A DNA stretch of 5,518 nucleotides from Rhodospirillales bacterium (GTDB lineage: Bacteria > Pseudomonadota > Alphaproteobacteria > Acetobacterales > Acetobacteraceae). Positions within the stretch are counted from its first letter, which is position 1. Each line of letters starts with the position of its first letter. The stretch lies in NCBI GenBank assembly GCA_025350425.1, contig JANXXW010000159.1, positions 1 through 5,518 on the forward strand, in the 5' to 3' direction. Shown in pieces: positions 1-4,782 of the stretch. The notes below the pieces were generated by a model, which was not told the DNA's origin, did not search any database, and worked only from the letters and a program-made list of their open reading frames with translations. Both the position numbers and the translations under genes were made by a program.

Positions 1-370
1 TGTGAAAGCAGCCATTCATGTTTAGCGTAACGATATCGTCGAATTCCTCCGGCGTGGTCTGCACCCCGGTCTTGCCGATCGGGCCGGAGCCGCCGGCGAT
101 GTTGATCAGAATGTCCACGCCACCGAATTCGGTTTGGGCACGGCTGGCCGCCGCGTCGCACTCGGCCGGGCGGGTCAGATCGCAGCCCACCACGATGGCC
201 TTGCCACCTGAGGCCAGGACTGCCTGTGCGATGGGGGTGATGGCAGCGGTATCGCGCCCGACCAGCACGAGCCGGCAGCCCTCGGCCGCAAAAGCGTGGG
301 TAACGGCCGCGCCCATGCCTTTGGCGGGGCCGGTAATCAGCGCGACTTTTCCGCTCAGTCCAAGTTCCAT
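1..370 (-). CDS. SDR-family NAD(P)-dependent oxidoreductase, N-terminal part, cut by the left window edge
   Basis: Translating the minus strand from the ATG at 370-368 gives 123 uninterrupted codons beginning MELGLSGKVALITGPAKGMG. This is the first strand and the glycine-rich T-G-x3-G-x-G dinucleotide-binding turn (residues 14-20) of a classical short-chain dehydrogenase. Further on come VGRD (about 42-45), CDLT with the adenine-ring Asp (about 65-68), and DILINIAGG (about 90-98), a variant of the family's N-N-A-G motif in which the second Asn is Ile. The Arg after the second strand (VGRD) hints at NADP(H), but this is inference. The catalytic Ser-Tyr-Lys lies outside the window, so activity and substrate cannot be read. 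SDRs are about 250 aa, so roughly half is present. The gene is divergent from a LysR-type regulator that probably controls it. A G-rich stretch (GGGGCAGG) just upstream can serve as ribosome-binding site. Confidence 0.93.
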   Translation of the reverse strand, partial: MELGLSGKVALITGPAKGMGAAVTHAFAAEGCRLVLVGRDTAAITPIAQAVLASGGKAIVVGCDLTRPAECDAAASRAQTEFGGVDILINIAGGSGPIGKTGVQTTPEEFDDIVTLNMNGCFH

Positions 371-387
371 CGTGCCTGCCCCATTAC

Positions 388-406
388 CTGTAGGCAGCCT
401 AGTCAG
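388..406. promoter_or_regulatory. Candidate LysR-type operator between the SDR gene and its divergent regulator
   Basis: The core TAGGC-A-GCCTA at 391-401 is a perfect 11-bp inverted repeat. Flanking CTG (388-390) and CAG (404-406) extend it if a two-base GT bulge is allowed. T389 and A401 are separated by 11 bases, the T-N11-A spacing typical of LysR-family boxes. Its place 18 bp ahead of the SDR start and in the shared 107-bp gap suits control of both genes. This is pattern evidence only; no clear -35/-10 pair could be assigned for either gene. Confidence 0.35.
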
Positions 407-467
407 CTTGGGTGAGGCGTAATAATGCTGTTTTGGCTCAAGGTCGCCACGAAAAAGTATACACCCT

Positions 468-472
468 AGGAG
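468..472 (+). promoter_or_regulatory. Ribosome-binding site that decides the start of the LysR-type regulator
   Basis: AGGAG lies five bases ahead of the GTG at 478, the best-placed Shine-Dalgarno in the region. The in-frame ATG at 487 would be 14 bases away, which is too far. The in-frame GTG at 412 has only a weak GGTGAGG-like context around it and would add 22 residues that look unlike a LysR N-terminus. Confidence 0.6.
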
Positions 473-477
473 TCGTC

Positions 478-1428
478 GTGCGTCACATGCGGATCTGGCG
501 GTATATCGATGAAACCGCGCGCAGCGGGTCGCTCCGGCGTGCCGCCGAACGCCTCAATATAACGCCGTCCGCGTTGCAGCGGCGTATCCAGGATGTCGAG
601 GAGGATCTCGGCACTGTGCTGTTCGAACGTCGCTCCAACGGGGTGGCCCTGACCGCGGCAGGGGAAGCGTTCATCCGCTGGGTGCGGACACAGGCGTCGG
701 ATCTGCAACTCGTGCAGTCACAAATCGAGGATCTGTCCGGGCTGCGGCGCGGGCATGTGCGTATCGCCTGCAGCCAGGCGCTGGCGATGTCTTTCCTGCC
801 GGGTGAGATCGCGCGGTTCGCCCAGGCCCACCCGCTGGTGCGGTTTGCCGTCGCGGTGCGCGACCACGGCGGCGCCATCGATGCCCTGCGCACCTATGAG
901 GCGGACTTGGCGCTGGTGTTCCAGCCGGAGCGCTATGCCGATTTCCAGCCGCTGATGGCGGTGGGCCAAAGGCTGATGGCGGTGTTTGCCACGACGCATC
1001 CGTTGGCGCGGCAGGAGACGATCCGCATGCGCGATTGCGCCGCCTATCCACTGGCCCTGCCGGATCCGTCGTTTTCCGGACGGCGGATCGTCGATCGGAT
1101 CATGGCCGCCAGCTCGATCAAATTCGACGTACAGCTGGAGGCCAATTCGTTCGAGTTGCTGCGCAACTACGTGCGCCTGGGCACTGCGGTGACTTTGCAG
1201 ATCGAGCTTGGCGCGCCGCTCGGCGGCGGGGATACCGGCCTTGTGGCGAGGGCCCTGGACGACAAGGATCTGGCGCATGGCTCCCTGGTTCTTGGCCAGT
1301 TGCGCGGGCGCACGCTCCCGGTTGCGGTGGCCAAATTCGCCGATCAGCTTGCCCGGCAGATGGACGCGCTGCGGACTTTGCCGACCTGGGACGGACAGAA
1401 TTTTATGGCCGACGATATCAGCTCGTAG
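478..1428 (+). CDS. LysR-type transcriptional regulator
   Basis: A 316-aa protein of normal LysR length. Residues about 4-62 form the winged helix-turn-helix: YIDETARSGSLRRAAERL, then the recognition helix TPSALQRRIQDVEEDLG, then LFERRSNGVALTAAGE, each matching the family pattern. A linker helix (about 63-90) precedes the periplasmic-binding-protein-like effector domain (about 92-300). The HTH uses Leu for the usual Phe in G-S-F and Q-R-R for the usual S-R-Q, which marks a non-OxyR branch. The effector is unknown. The arrangement, back-to-back with an SDR gene, suggests that it controls that gene and whatever follows it. A longer form from GTG 412 (338 aa) is possible but less likely given the AGGAG at 468. 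A hairpin overlaps the stop codon. Two helix-turn-helix regulators of this family occur in the window, but this one lacks the redox cysteine pair of the other. Confidence 0.93.
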   Translation: MRHMRIWRYIDETARSGSLRRAAERLNITPSALQRRIQDVEEDLGTVLFERRSNGVALTAAGEAFIRWVRTQASDLQLVQSQIEDLSGLRRGHVRIACSQALAMSFLPGEIARFAQAHPLVRFAVAVRDHGGAIDALRTYEADLALVFQPERYADFQPLMAVGQRLMAVFATTHPLARQETIRMRDCAAYPLALPDPSFSGRRIVDRIMAASSIKFDVQLEANSFELLRNYVRLGTAVTLQIELGAPLGGGDTGLVARALDDKDLAHGSLVLGQLRGRTLPVAVAKFADQLARQMDALRTLPTWDGQNFMADDISS

Positions 1429-1441
1429 ATAGGAATCTACG
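1424..1441 (+). terminator. Perfect 7-bp hairpin spanning the LysR stop codon
   Basis: CGTAGAT (1424-1430) pairs perfectly with ATCTACG (1435-1441) around the loop AGGA, and the TAG stop (1426-1428) sits inside the 5' arm. No T-run follows, so it is not a standard intrinsic terminator. It could protect the 3' end of the message or act with Rho. The chance of a random perfect 7-bp stem with a four-base loop exactly at a stop is low but not negligible. Confidence 0.3.
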
Positions 1442-1581
1442 CCAGTAGACGACGGAACTGCTCGGCTACGCCTGCCACGAGATCGTCGGTCCTGGCATCA
1501 GCGACTTTTGAGCAGCTGGCGCCGTCGATATCGCACGCCGCCACCGGTCGATTTGTATCGGCGACCAGGCACTAAAACCTA

Positions 1582-1611
1582 TTGCCACGGCCGAGCCACT
1601 AGGCCTATGAT
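1582..1611 (+). promoter_or_regulatory. Strong sigma70-type promoter driving a probably leaderless message
   Basis: The -35 box TTGCCA (1582-1587) matches TTGACA at five of six bases and the -10 box TATGAT (1606-1611) matches TATAAT at five of six, with an 18-bp spacer. Only nine bases (1612-1620) separate the -10 from the ATG at 1621. Transcription would start around 1617-1621, at or within a few bases of the start codon. No Shine-Dalgarno sequence fits, which agrees with a leaderless mRNA. Confidence 0.6.
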
Positions 1612-1616
1612 CCTAG
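1599..1616. repeat. Inverted repeat enclosing the -10 box
   Basis: CTAGG (1599-1603) and CCTAG (1612-1616) form an inverted repeat with an 8-bp spacer that contains the whole -10 hexamer. The left arm also overlaps an 8-bp palindrome, TAGGCCTA (1600-1607). A protein bound here would block RNA polymerase, so it may be an operator. The arms are short and no regulator is identified. Confidence 0.3.
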
Positions 1617-1620
1617 CATT

Positions 1621-2109
1621 ATGGAAACCATTCCGCCCCTCGCACCCCTGGCCAGCCGTCTCGCGGCCCACGCGGCGGCTATCCGTCCGGTGGACGGGGC
1701 GCGGGACGATTGGGCCAAGGTAGCGGCGCTGGTGATTTGCGCCTTGCTGGAGATGCTGATTTGCGTGTGCGCGGCGTTGGATGCGCGCGCTCCGGCCGAA
1801 ATCCGTCCGGCGGCCACGGCCACCCTGCGCGATAAGAAGGTGGTTCCTGTGCCGGCTCCGCGTGCGGGATTTCTGGTGTTGCCGGGTGAGAGGCGTGTGT
1901 CCCTGCGGAAGTTCGTATCAGAGGTCAACATTGTGGCCTCGACGCTGTCAGATACGCCCGAGGCCGCGCCTACTGGCCCTGGGCTGGCGTGGTCGCGCGA
2001 CGTTGGGGCGATCGGGGCAATTTTTGCCGTCCCGTGGCGGCTCCGGCGGGAAACGCAGCTTTCACGACAGCCCCTATGCACGCCCATATTGTTCCGTTAC
2101 CGCAACTAA
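1621..2109 (+). CDS. Hypothetical protein, 162 aa, one hydrophobic segment; probably leaderless
   Basis: I do not recognise a named family. The N-terminus (residues 1-22) is an Ala-rich amphipathic stretch. An acidic-aromatic DDW (29-31) leads into a hydrophobic run at about 34-53 (VAALVICALLEMLICVCAAL), which contains three Cys and a central Glu and could be a membrane helix or a buried helix. The remainder is Pro/Ala/Arg-rich, low in predicted structure, and ends in the basic RYRN. The start is supported by the strong promoter nine bases upstream rather than by a Shine-Dalgarno, as none is present. The first 60 residues look like a conserved coding module. The C-terminal half is less convincing, because other frames are also open there (1781-2113), so the tail may be degenerate. 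It stands alone, with no operon partner on either side. Function is unknown. Confidence 0.5.
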   Translation: METIPPLAPLASRLAAHAAAIRPVDGARDDWAKVAALVICALLEMLICVCAALDARAPAEIRPAATATLRDKKVVPVPAPRAGFLVLPGERRVSLRKFVSEVNIVASTLSDTPEAAPTGPGLAWSRDVGAIGAIFAVPWRLRRETQLSRQPLCTPILFRYRN

Positions 2110-2199
2110 GTAGCGTGCGGCAGGGGGATGCTCGCCTTCGAGTGGCAGTAACTTGCTGTCATGTAGCTTGAGGGGGGGCAGCCTTGACGACAACGGGAA

Positions 2200-2382
2200 T
2201 TGATCGACCCAAGTCGGCGGTTTGCTCAGACGACTATAAACATCCCGATAGATCAGGAATTACTGACCTACCGAGATGATTTAAGGCGGCGCCTTTCCGG
2301 CTACGGCGTATCGGTCGAGCCGGACGGGGTCGTGATGGTTTTAGCCAACGGCCTTGGAGTACAGCTTCTTCGCGATCTCTAG
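2200..2382 (+). CDS. Doubtful 60-aa ORF converging on the Mn catalase gene; perhaps a gene remnant
   Basis: The frame is open from 2188 to the TAG at 2380-2382 and could start at TTG 2200, without a convincing ribosome-binding site. Residues about 14-45 (from INIPIDQELLTY to the end of the DGVVMV stretch) read like a real alpha/beta fragment, but the last 14 codons are antisense to the catalase 3' end. Several codons are AT-rich (ATA, TTA, AAC, GAT), unlike the GC-rich third positions of neighbouring genes. I recognise no family. The rest of the 231-bp gap (2110-2340) shows only a short stem, AAGGC-GGC-GCCTT (2283-2295), which is too weak to call a terminator for the catalase. Confidence 0.15.
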   Translation: MIDPSRRFAQTTINIPIDQELLTYRDDLRRRLSGYGVSVEPDGVVMVLANGLGVQLLRDL

Positions 2383-3252
2383 GATTTCTTCGGGCTTGTA
2401 GTTCGGGATGAAGGCTGAGGCGACGCCGTCCATCTCGTACTGTGGTCCACCGGTCGGCGGGCCGTCCATAACTTCTAGCGGGCCCGAACCATCCAGCGAG
2501 TCGCCCTTCCAGATGGAGCTGATCTCGGAGTAATCCTCGGGGCTGAAGCGATACAGCCTGCGGTGCATACCCTCGGCCATGAACGGACCGCTCTCTGGGA
2601 TCTCAGCACCCTCGATGTTCGGGATCGGCAGCATCTTCTTCATGTCGACGCCCGTGAGCTGCTCAAGCGCCAGCGCGTAGGCATGGGCGTGAACGCCGCC
2701 GCGCGTGAACAGGTAGCCCAGCATGTGGCGTGCTGCCGGGTTCTTGGTCATCTCATAGACGCGCAGCTTGACGGTGCGGGCACCGTTTTCGAGGAAGAAG
2801 TTGTGCAGCAGATCGAGGACGAGATTGCCGCTGTTGAAGATGAAGTCGCCGCGCCAGGGCTGGCCGAGCGCGCTCATCGGCATGACGCCGTGCGGCCCGT
2901 TGATGTGGTAGTTCATGCCAGCGCCGGCGGCATGGCTGAACAGGTGCGAGAACGTGGCATCGCCCTTGGTGATGTCACCCTTCGGCTGAGCGCCGTTCAG
3001 CAGGCCGTTTACTGCGGCCCCGACCAACTCGATATGACCTAGTTCTTCGGTCGCGATGTTGGCGATCAGCGCATAGAACGGGCGCAACTTCTCACGCTGG
3101 CGAAAGTTGAAGCTCTGAAATAGGTAAGTGTTCAGCGTCGTCAGTTCACCGAACCGTCCGCCCATCAATTCGTTGACGGCGGCTGCGGCTGAGGGGTCCG
3201 GCTCTGACGGGAGCGGCATTTCCACTTGAAGTTTGTCGATGCGCAGAAACAT
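2341..3252 (-). CDS. Non-heme manganese catalase (dimanganese catalase)
   Basis: A complete 303-aa enzyme that breaks hydrogen peroxide down to water and oxygen with a two-manganese centre instead of heme. The N-terminus MFLRIDKLQVEMPLP and the blocks GGRFGELTTL, SFNFR, LIANIATEELGHIELV, SGNLVLDLLHNFFLE, RGGVHAHAY, TGVDMKKMLPIPNIE, LYRFSPEDY and DGPPTGGP follow the Thermus-type family throughout. All five expected metal ligands are present: Glu36, Glu70, His73, Glu155 and His188, the same numbers as I recall for the Thermus thermophilus enzyme. No signal peptide is seen, so it acts in the cytoplasm. The start has an AGAGGA ribosome-binding site seven bases upstream (3260-3265). The gene is divergent from oxyR across 112 bp that contains an OxyR-like operator, so peroxide induction is likely. 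No truncation or missing key residue was found. Confidence 0.97.
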   Translation of the reverse strand: MFLRIDKLQVEMPLPSEPDPSAAAAVNELMGGRFGELTTLNTYLFQSFNFRQREKLRPFYALIANIATEELGHIELVGAAVNGLLNGAQPKGDITKGDATFSHLFSHAAGAGMNYHINGPHGVMPMSALGQPWRGDFIFNSGNLVLDLLHNFFLENGARTVKLRVYEMTKNPAARHMLGYLFTRGGVHAHAYALALEQLTGVDMKKMLPIPNIEGAEIPESGPFMAEGMHRRLYRFSPEDYSEISSIWKGDSLDGSGPLEVMDGPPTGGPQYEMDGVASAFIPNYKPEEILEIAKKLYSKAVG

Positions 3253-3269
3253 AAAATTATCCTCTAAAC

Positions 3270-3286
3270 CGGGGGGTGCTGCCCCG
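3270..3286 (-). promoter_or_regulatory. GC-rich hairpin in the leader of the Mn catalase message
   Basis: On the minus strand CGGGG pairs with CCCCG around a seven-base loop. The stem ends four bases ahead of the AGAGGA ribosome-binding site (3265-3260). Such a stem could affect translation or message stability. Its position is suggestive, but a five-pair G:C stem can arise by chance in GC-rich DNA. Confidence 0.25.
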
Positions 3287-3329
3287 AGACTTCAGGAGAA
3301 GAGTTGTGTCCAGGGTGATGCTTCGGCCA

Positions 3330-3366
3330 ATAGATTGTTTGTCTTGCCACGATAGAGCGAGCTTAT
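3330..3366. promoter_or_regulatory. OxyR-type operator, four elements, overlapping the oxyR start codon
   Basis: The sequence reads ATAG-N7-GTCT-N7-ATAG-N7-TTAT, against the E. coli OxyR consensus ATAG-N7-CTAT-N7-ATAG-N7-CTAT. All four tetranucleotides fall in exact 11-bp register, and 13 of 16 positions agree. T3353 and A3365 also show the T-N11-A spacing. The last element includes the first two bases of the oxyR ATG (3365-3367). Bound OxyR would therefore probably repress its own gene while being placed to activate the divergent Mn catalase. The Mn catalase -35/-10 boxes could not be assigned. Confidence 0.6.
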
Positions 3367-4309
3367 GAGCGGCGCGCTTGCCGGCCTGTCTTTCAGAGAC
3401 CTGGAATATGTCGCTGCCGTCGCACACCACCTCCATTTTGGCCGTGCGGCCGAGGCTTGTGGCGTATCGCAGCCGGCGCTCAGCGCGCAGATTCTAAAGT
3501 TGGAACGCTACCTTGGCTTTGCTCTGTTCGAGCGGATGTCAACCGGCACGCGCCTGACGGAAGATGGGGTGGAGTTCGCCCGTCGGGCGGTCGATCTCGT
3601 GGCGGCGGCACGTGACCTGTTGGCCATGCCCTGTGCCAACAAGTCCGCCGGCACCTGCCGACTGGGCGCGATCCCGACCCTGGGTCCGTTCCTGTTCGCG
3701 CATGCCATCCGACCGATACGCGCTGCTTTCCCTGGCCTGCGTCTGCTGTTCACCGAGGCCCGGACCGCGGAATTGGTCCGTATGCTGCGCGAGGGCGCGC
3801 TGGACGCAATCCTGGTCTGCACGCCCCCGATAGAGGCGGCGTTCGAGCAGCATGAACTGTTTACCGAGCCGCTGCTGCTGATGCACCAGTCGGAGATGCC
3901 GCCGACCTGGCCGCCTTTGCGTGAGCTGCTATTAACTCTGGACGACGAACATTGCCTGCGCAGCCAAGTGCTGCTGGCCTGCGGCATCTCGCCAGGAAGG
4001 CTGGAGCGGCACGCGGCCGGGCTCAACTTGCTACATCAGATGGTGGCGGCGGGTGAGGGCGTCTCACTCGTGCCGGCGCTGGCTGCGGCCCGGCTCGGCG
4101 ATGCCGGCGGCATGGTCGCGTTCAGCCCGCCGGGACCTGAGCCGATCGCGCGCGATGTGCTGCTGCTGGCCCGGCGCAGCCATCCGCGCCGCAGCCTGAT
4201 CGCCGAATTGGCTGACGTGTTCCGCAAGCTAAACCTACCGCTCCAGCGCAACCCGACGTGGCCCCGCAATTTCGGACAGGGTGACGAGTTGTGCCGGGGA
4301 GGCGCCTGA
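3365..4309 (+). CDS. oxyR: OxyR, hydrogen-peroxide-sensing LysR-type regulator
   Basis: A complete 314-aa protein. Residues 8-66 are the DNA-binding domain (FRDLEYVAAVAHHLHFGRAAEACGVSQPALSAQ and LFERMSTGTRLTEDG), close to E. coli OxyR. The sensing centre is clear: DDEHCLRSQVLLAC places Cys197 and Cys206 nine residues apart, matching Cys199 and Cys208 of E. coli. His196, Arg199, Thr105 (in IPTLGP) and probably Arg263 match its His198, Arg201, Thr100 and Arg266. MVAAGEGVSLVPALA (226-240) matches the conserved MVAAGSGITLLPALA. Differences are Ser200 in place of Asp202, a loop about six residues shorter before the redox segment, and about 20 extra C-terminal residues. The start is fixed by an in-frame TAG at 3353, although the ribosome-binding site is weak (GAGCGAG). 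Oxidation to the disulfide form should activate the flanking Mn catalase and katG genes. An operator covers its own start codon. Confidence 0.95.
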   Translation: MSGALAGLSFRDLEYVAAVAHHLHFGRAAEACGVSQPALSAQILKLERYLGFALFERMSTGTRLTEDGVEFARRAVDLVAAARDLLAMPCANKSAGTCRLGAIPTLGPFLFAHAIRPIRAAFPGLRLLFTEARTAELVRMLREGALDAILVCTPPIEAAFEQHELFTEPLLLMHQSEMPPTWPPLRELLLTLDDEHCLRSQVLLACGISPGRLERHAAGLNLLHQMVAAGEGVSLVPALAAARLGDAGGMVAFSPPGPEPIARDVLLLARRSHPRRSLIAELADVFRKLNLPLQRNPTWPRNFGQGDELCRGGA

Positions 4310-4414
4310 GGCGATCCGGGCGGGCAAATCGCGGCGGAACTGTCCGCCAAACACGGCATGCACCAGACGATGATTGAGGCCGGGGATCGGCCGGCGACCG
4401 GGAGGCCGAGTTGA
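4308..4414 (+). pseudogene. Frameshifted relic of an IS3-family transposase OrfA (N-terminal HTH)
   Basis: Frame one (4308-4328) reads EAIRAGK. The next frame (4328-4414, stop TGA 4412) reads IAAELSAKHGMHQTMIEAG and then DRPATGRPS. Joined, these resemble the start of IS3-family OrfA proteins, typically A-I-R-G-E-K-T-x-A-E-L-A-A-K-H-G-V-H-Q-T-M-I-N-x-W-K-R-Q-A. Similarity persists past TMI, with the usual W-K-R changed to G-D-R. No OrfB, DDE domain or inverted repeats follow, so only a decayed piece of under 110 bp is left. The relic frame follows the oxyR stop directly in the same frame. A perfect stem GGCGGA-ACTG-TCCGCC (4333-4348) lies inside and could act as a weak oxyR terminator, although no T-run follows. 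Confidence 0.5.
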
Positions 4415-4590
4415 CTCGCTCGGCGCCAAGCTTTGGTCGTTGAGGGTTAGCGCCAGTTTTTTCTGGCAGCTGCAGCGTTCTGCGCGGACGCACGGGCGAC
4501 GGCTCCGTCCCGGAAGGATTAGGCCCAGGCGACTTGGGCAGGGCCGGGCGATGTGCGATGGCAGGGTATGCCGGCTCCGCGCGCAGGCCA
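4415..4590. other. Non-coding part of the oxyR-katG gap; no gene recognised
   Basis: Nothing here reads as a convincing gene on either strand. The open frames of about 110-180 codons crossing it on the minus strand show no family similarity and run antisense into oxyR. Two small stems are visible: GCCAG-T6-CTGGC (4452-4467) and GCCCAGG-CGA-CTTGGGC (4523-4539, one G:T pair). Neither is a standard terminator. The stretch may be mobile-element debris left with the OrfA relic just upstream. Confidence 0.4.
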
Positions 4591-4628
4591 TTAGGACGGG
4601 TCCGATCGCCGTGATAGAAACGAATTAT
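4591..4628. promoter_or_regulatory. Candidate OxyR operator upstream of katG
   Basis: The right half is ATAG (4614-4617), N7, TTAT (4625-4628), which includes a T-N11-A pair (T4615, A4627) and the inverted repeat GATA-N9-TATC. At the expected 11-bp step to the left lies CGAT (4603-4606). The outermost element is poor in strict register (TAGG, 4592-4595), but TTAG is one base away (4591). Strictly, 11 of 16 consensus positions agree. Its position about 125 bp ahead of the katG ATG, with promoter-like boxes between, fits activation of katG by the OxyR encoded just upstream. Confidence 0.45.
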
Positions 4629-4662
4629 CGAGTCTCTGGAGGTTCCCGGCTTCATTCCATCA

Positions 4663-4690
4663 TTGCGATGCCGTTACACTCGGATACAGT
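4663..4690 (+). promoter_or_regulatory. Possible katG promoter
   Basis: TTGCGA (4663-4668) and TACAGT (4685-4690), 16 bp apart, each match the sigma70 consensus at four of six positions. An alternative pair is TTCATT (4651-4656) with TACACT (4675-4680), 18 bp apart and closer to the OxyR-like site. Weak boxes are expected for a promoter needing an activator. The choice between them cannot be made from sequence. Confidence 0.3.
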
Positions 4691-4741
4691 TTATGAGGGC
4701 GACCTCGCACGCGGGCTGCGTCGATCGATGCTGCCGAAAAT

Positions 4742-4746
4742 AGGAG
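4742..4746 (+). promoter_or_regulatory. Ribosome-binding site of the original katG start
   Basis: AGGAG stands six bases ahead of the ATG at 4753, an ideal placement. It marks 4753, not the downstream ATG at 4783, as the ancestral start. The only purine-rich match near 4783 is GGAGA at 4759-4763, about 19 bases away, which is too far for normal initiation. Confidence 0.65.
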
Positions 4747-4752
4747 AGAAAG

Positions 4753-4776
4753 ATGGACGGAGACAGCGTTGGCTAG
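4753..4776 (+). other. Interrupted 5' end of katG: seven codons ending in an in-frame TAG
   Basis: From the well-placed ATG the frame reads MDGDSVG, TAG, CPM and then continues in the same frame as the rest of KatG. Catalase-peroxidases commonly carry a Gly-Lys-Cys-Pro-Val type motif near the N-terminus, so the TAG at 4774-4776 stands where Lys is expected; AAG to TAG is a single change. The next in-frame ATG is six bases past the stop (4783), a spacing that allows termination-reinitiation. As it stands this is either a nonsense mutation, a translated seven-codon leader, or a sequencing error. Confidence 0.65.
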
Positions 4777-4782
4777 TGCCCC

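Noticed and set aside
18..422. 134-codon plus-strand open frame over the left end
   Set aside because: It is antisense to the SDR gene, whose motifs are clear; the plus-strand translation has no domain features.
456..463. TATACT/TATACA boxes near the LysR start as promoter -10 elements
   Set aside because: On the plus strand the message would start within or next to the ribosome-binding site, and on the minus strand no -35 box stands at the right distance.
412..477. Upstream GTG start giving a 338-aa LysR protein
   Set aside because: The extra 22 residues do not resemble a LysR N-terminus, and AGGAG at 468-472 fits GTG 478 far better.
1437..1571. 44-codon open stretch on the minus strand ending in a run like D-L-V-A-G-V-A-E-Q-F-R-R-L-L-A
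   Set aside because: It looks faintly like the tail of a regulator, but it has no proper start, is closed by a stop upstream, and no family could be recognised.
2563..3042. 159-codon plus-strand frame inside the Mn catalase gene
   Set aside because: It is the antisense of a fully conserved enzyme and has no recognisable domain of its own.
4452..4467. GCCAG-T6-CTGGC stem in the oxyR-katG gap as a terminator
   Set aside because: The T-run is in the loop, not after the stem, so it cannot act as an intrinsic terminator.
4122..4655. Minus-strand frame of 177 codons across the oxyR end and the oxyR-katG gap
   Set aside because: It is Pro/Arg/Ser-rich, overlaps oxyR antisense, has no family similarity and is typical of high-GC open-frame noise.
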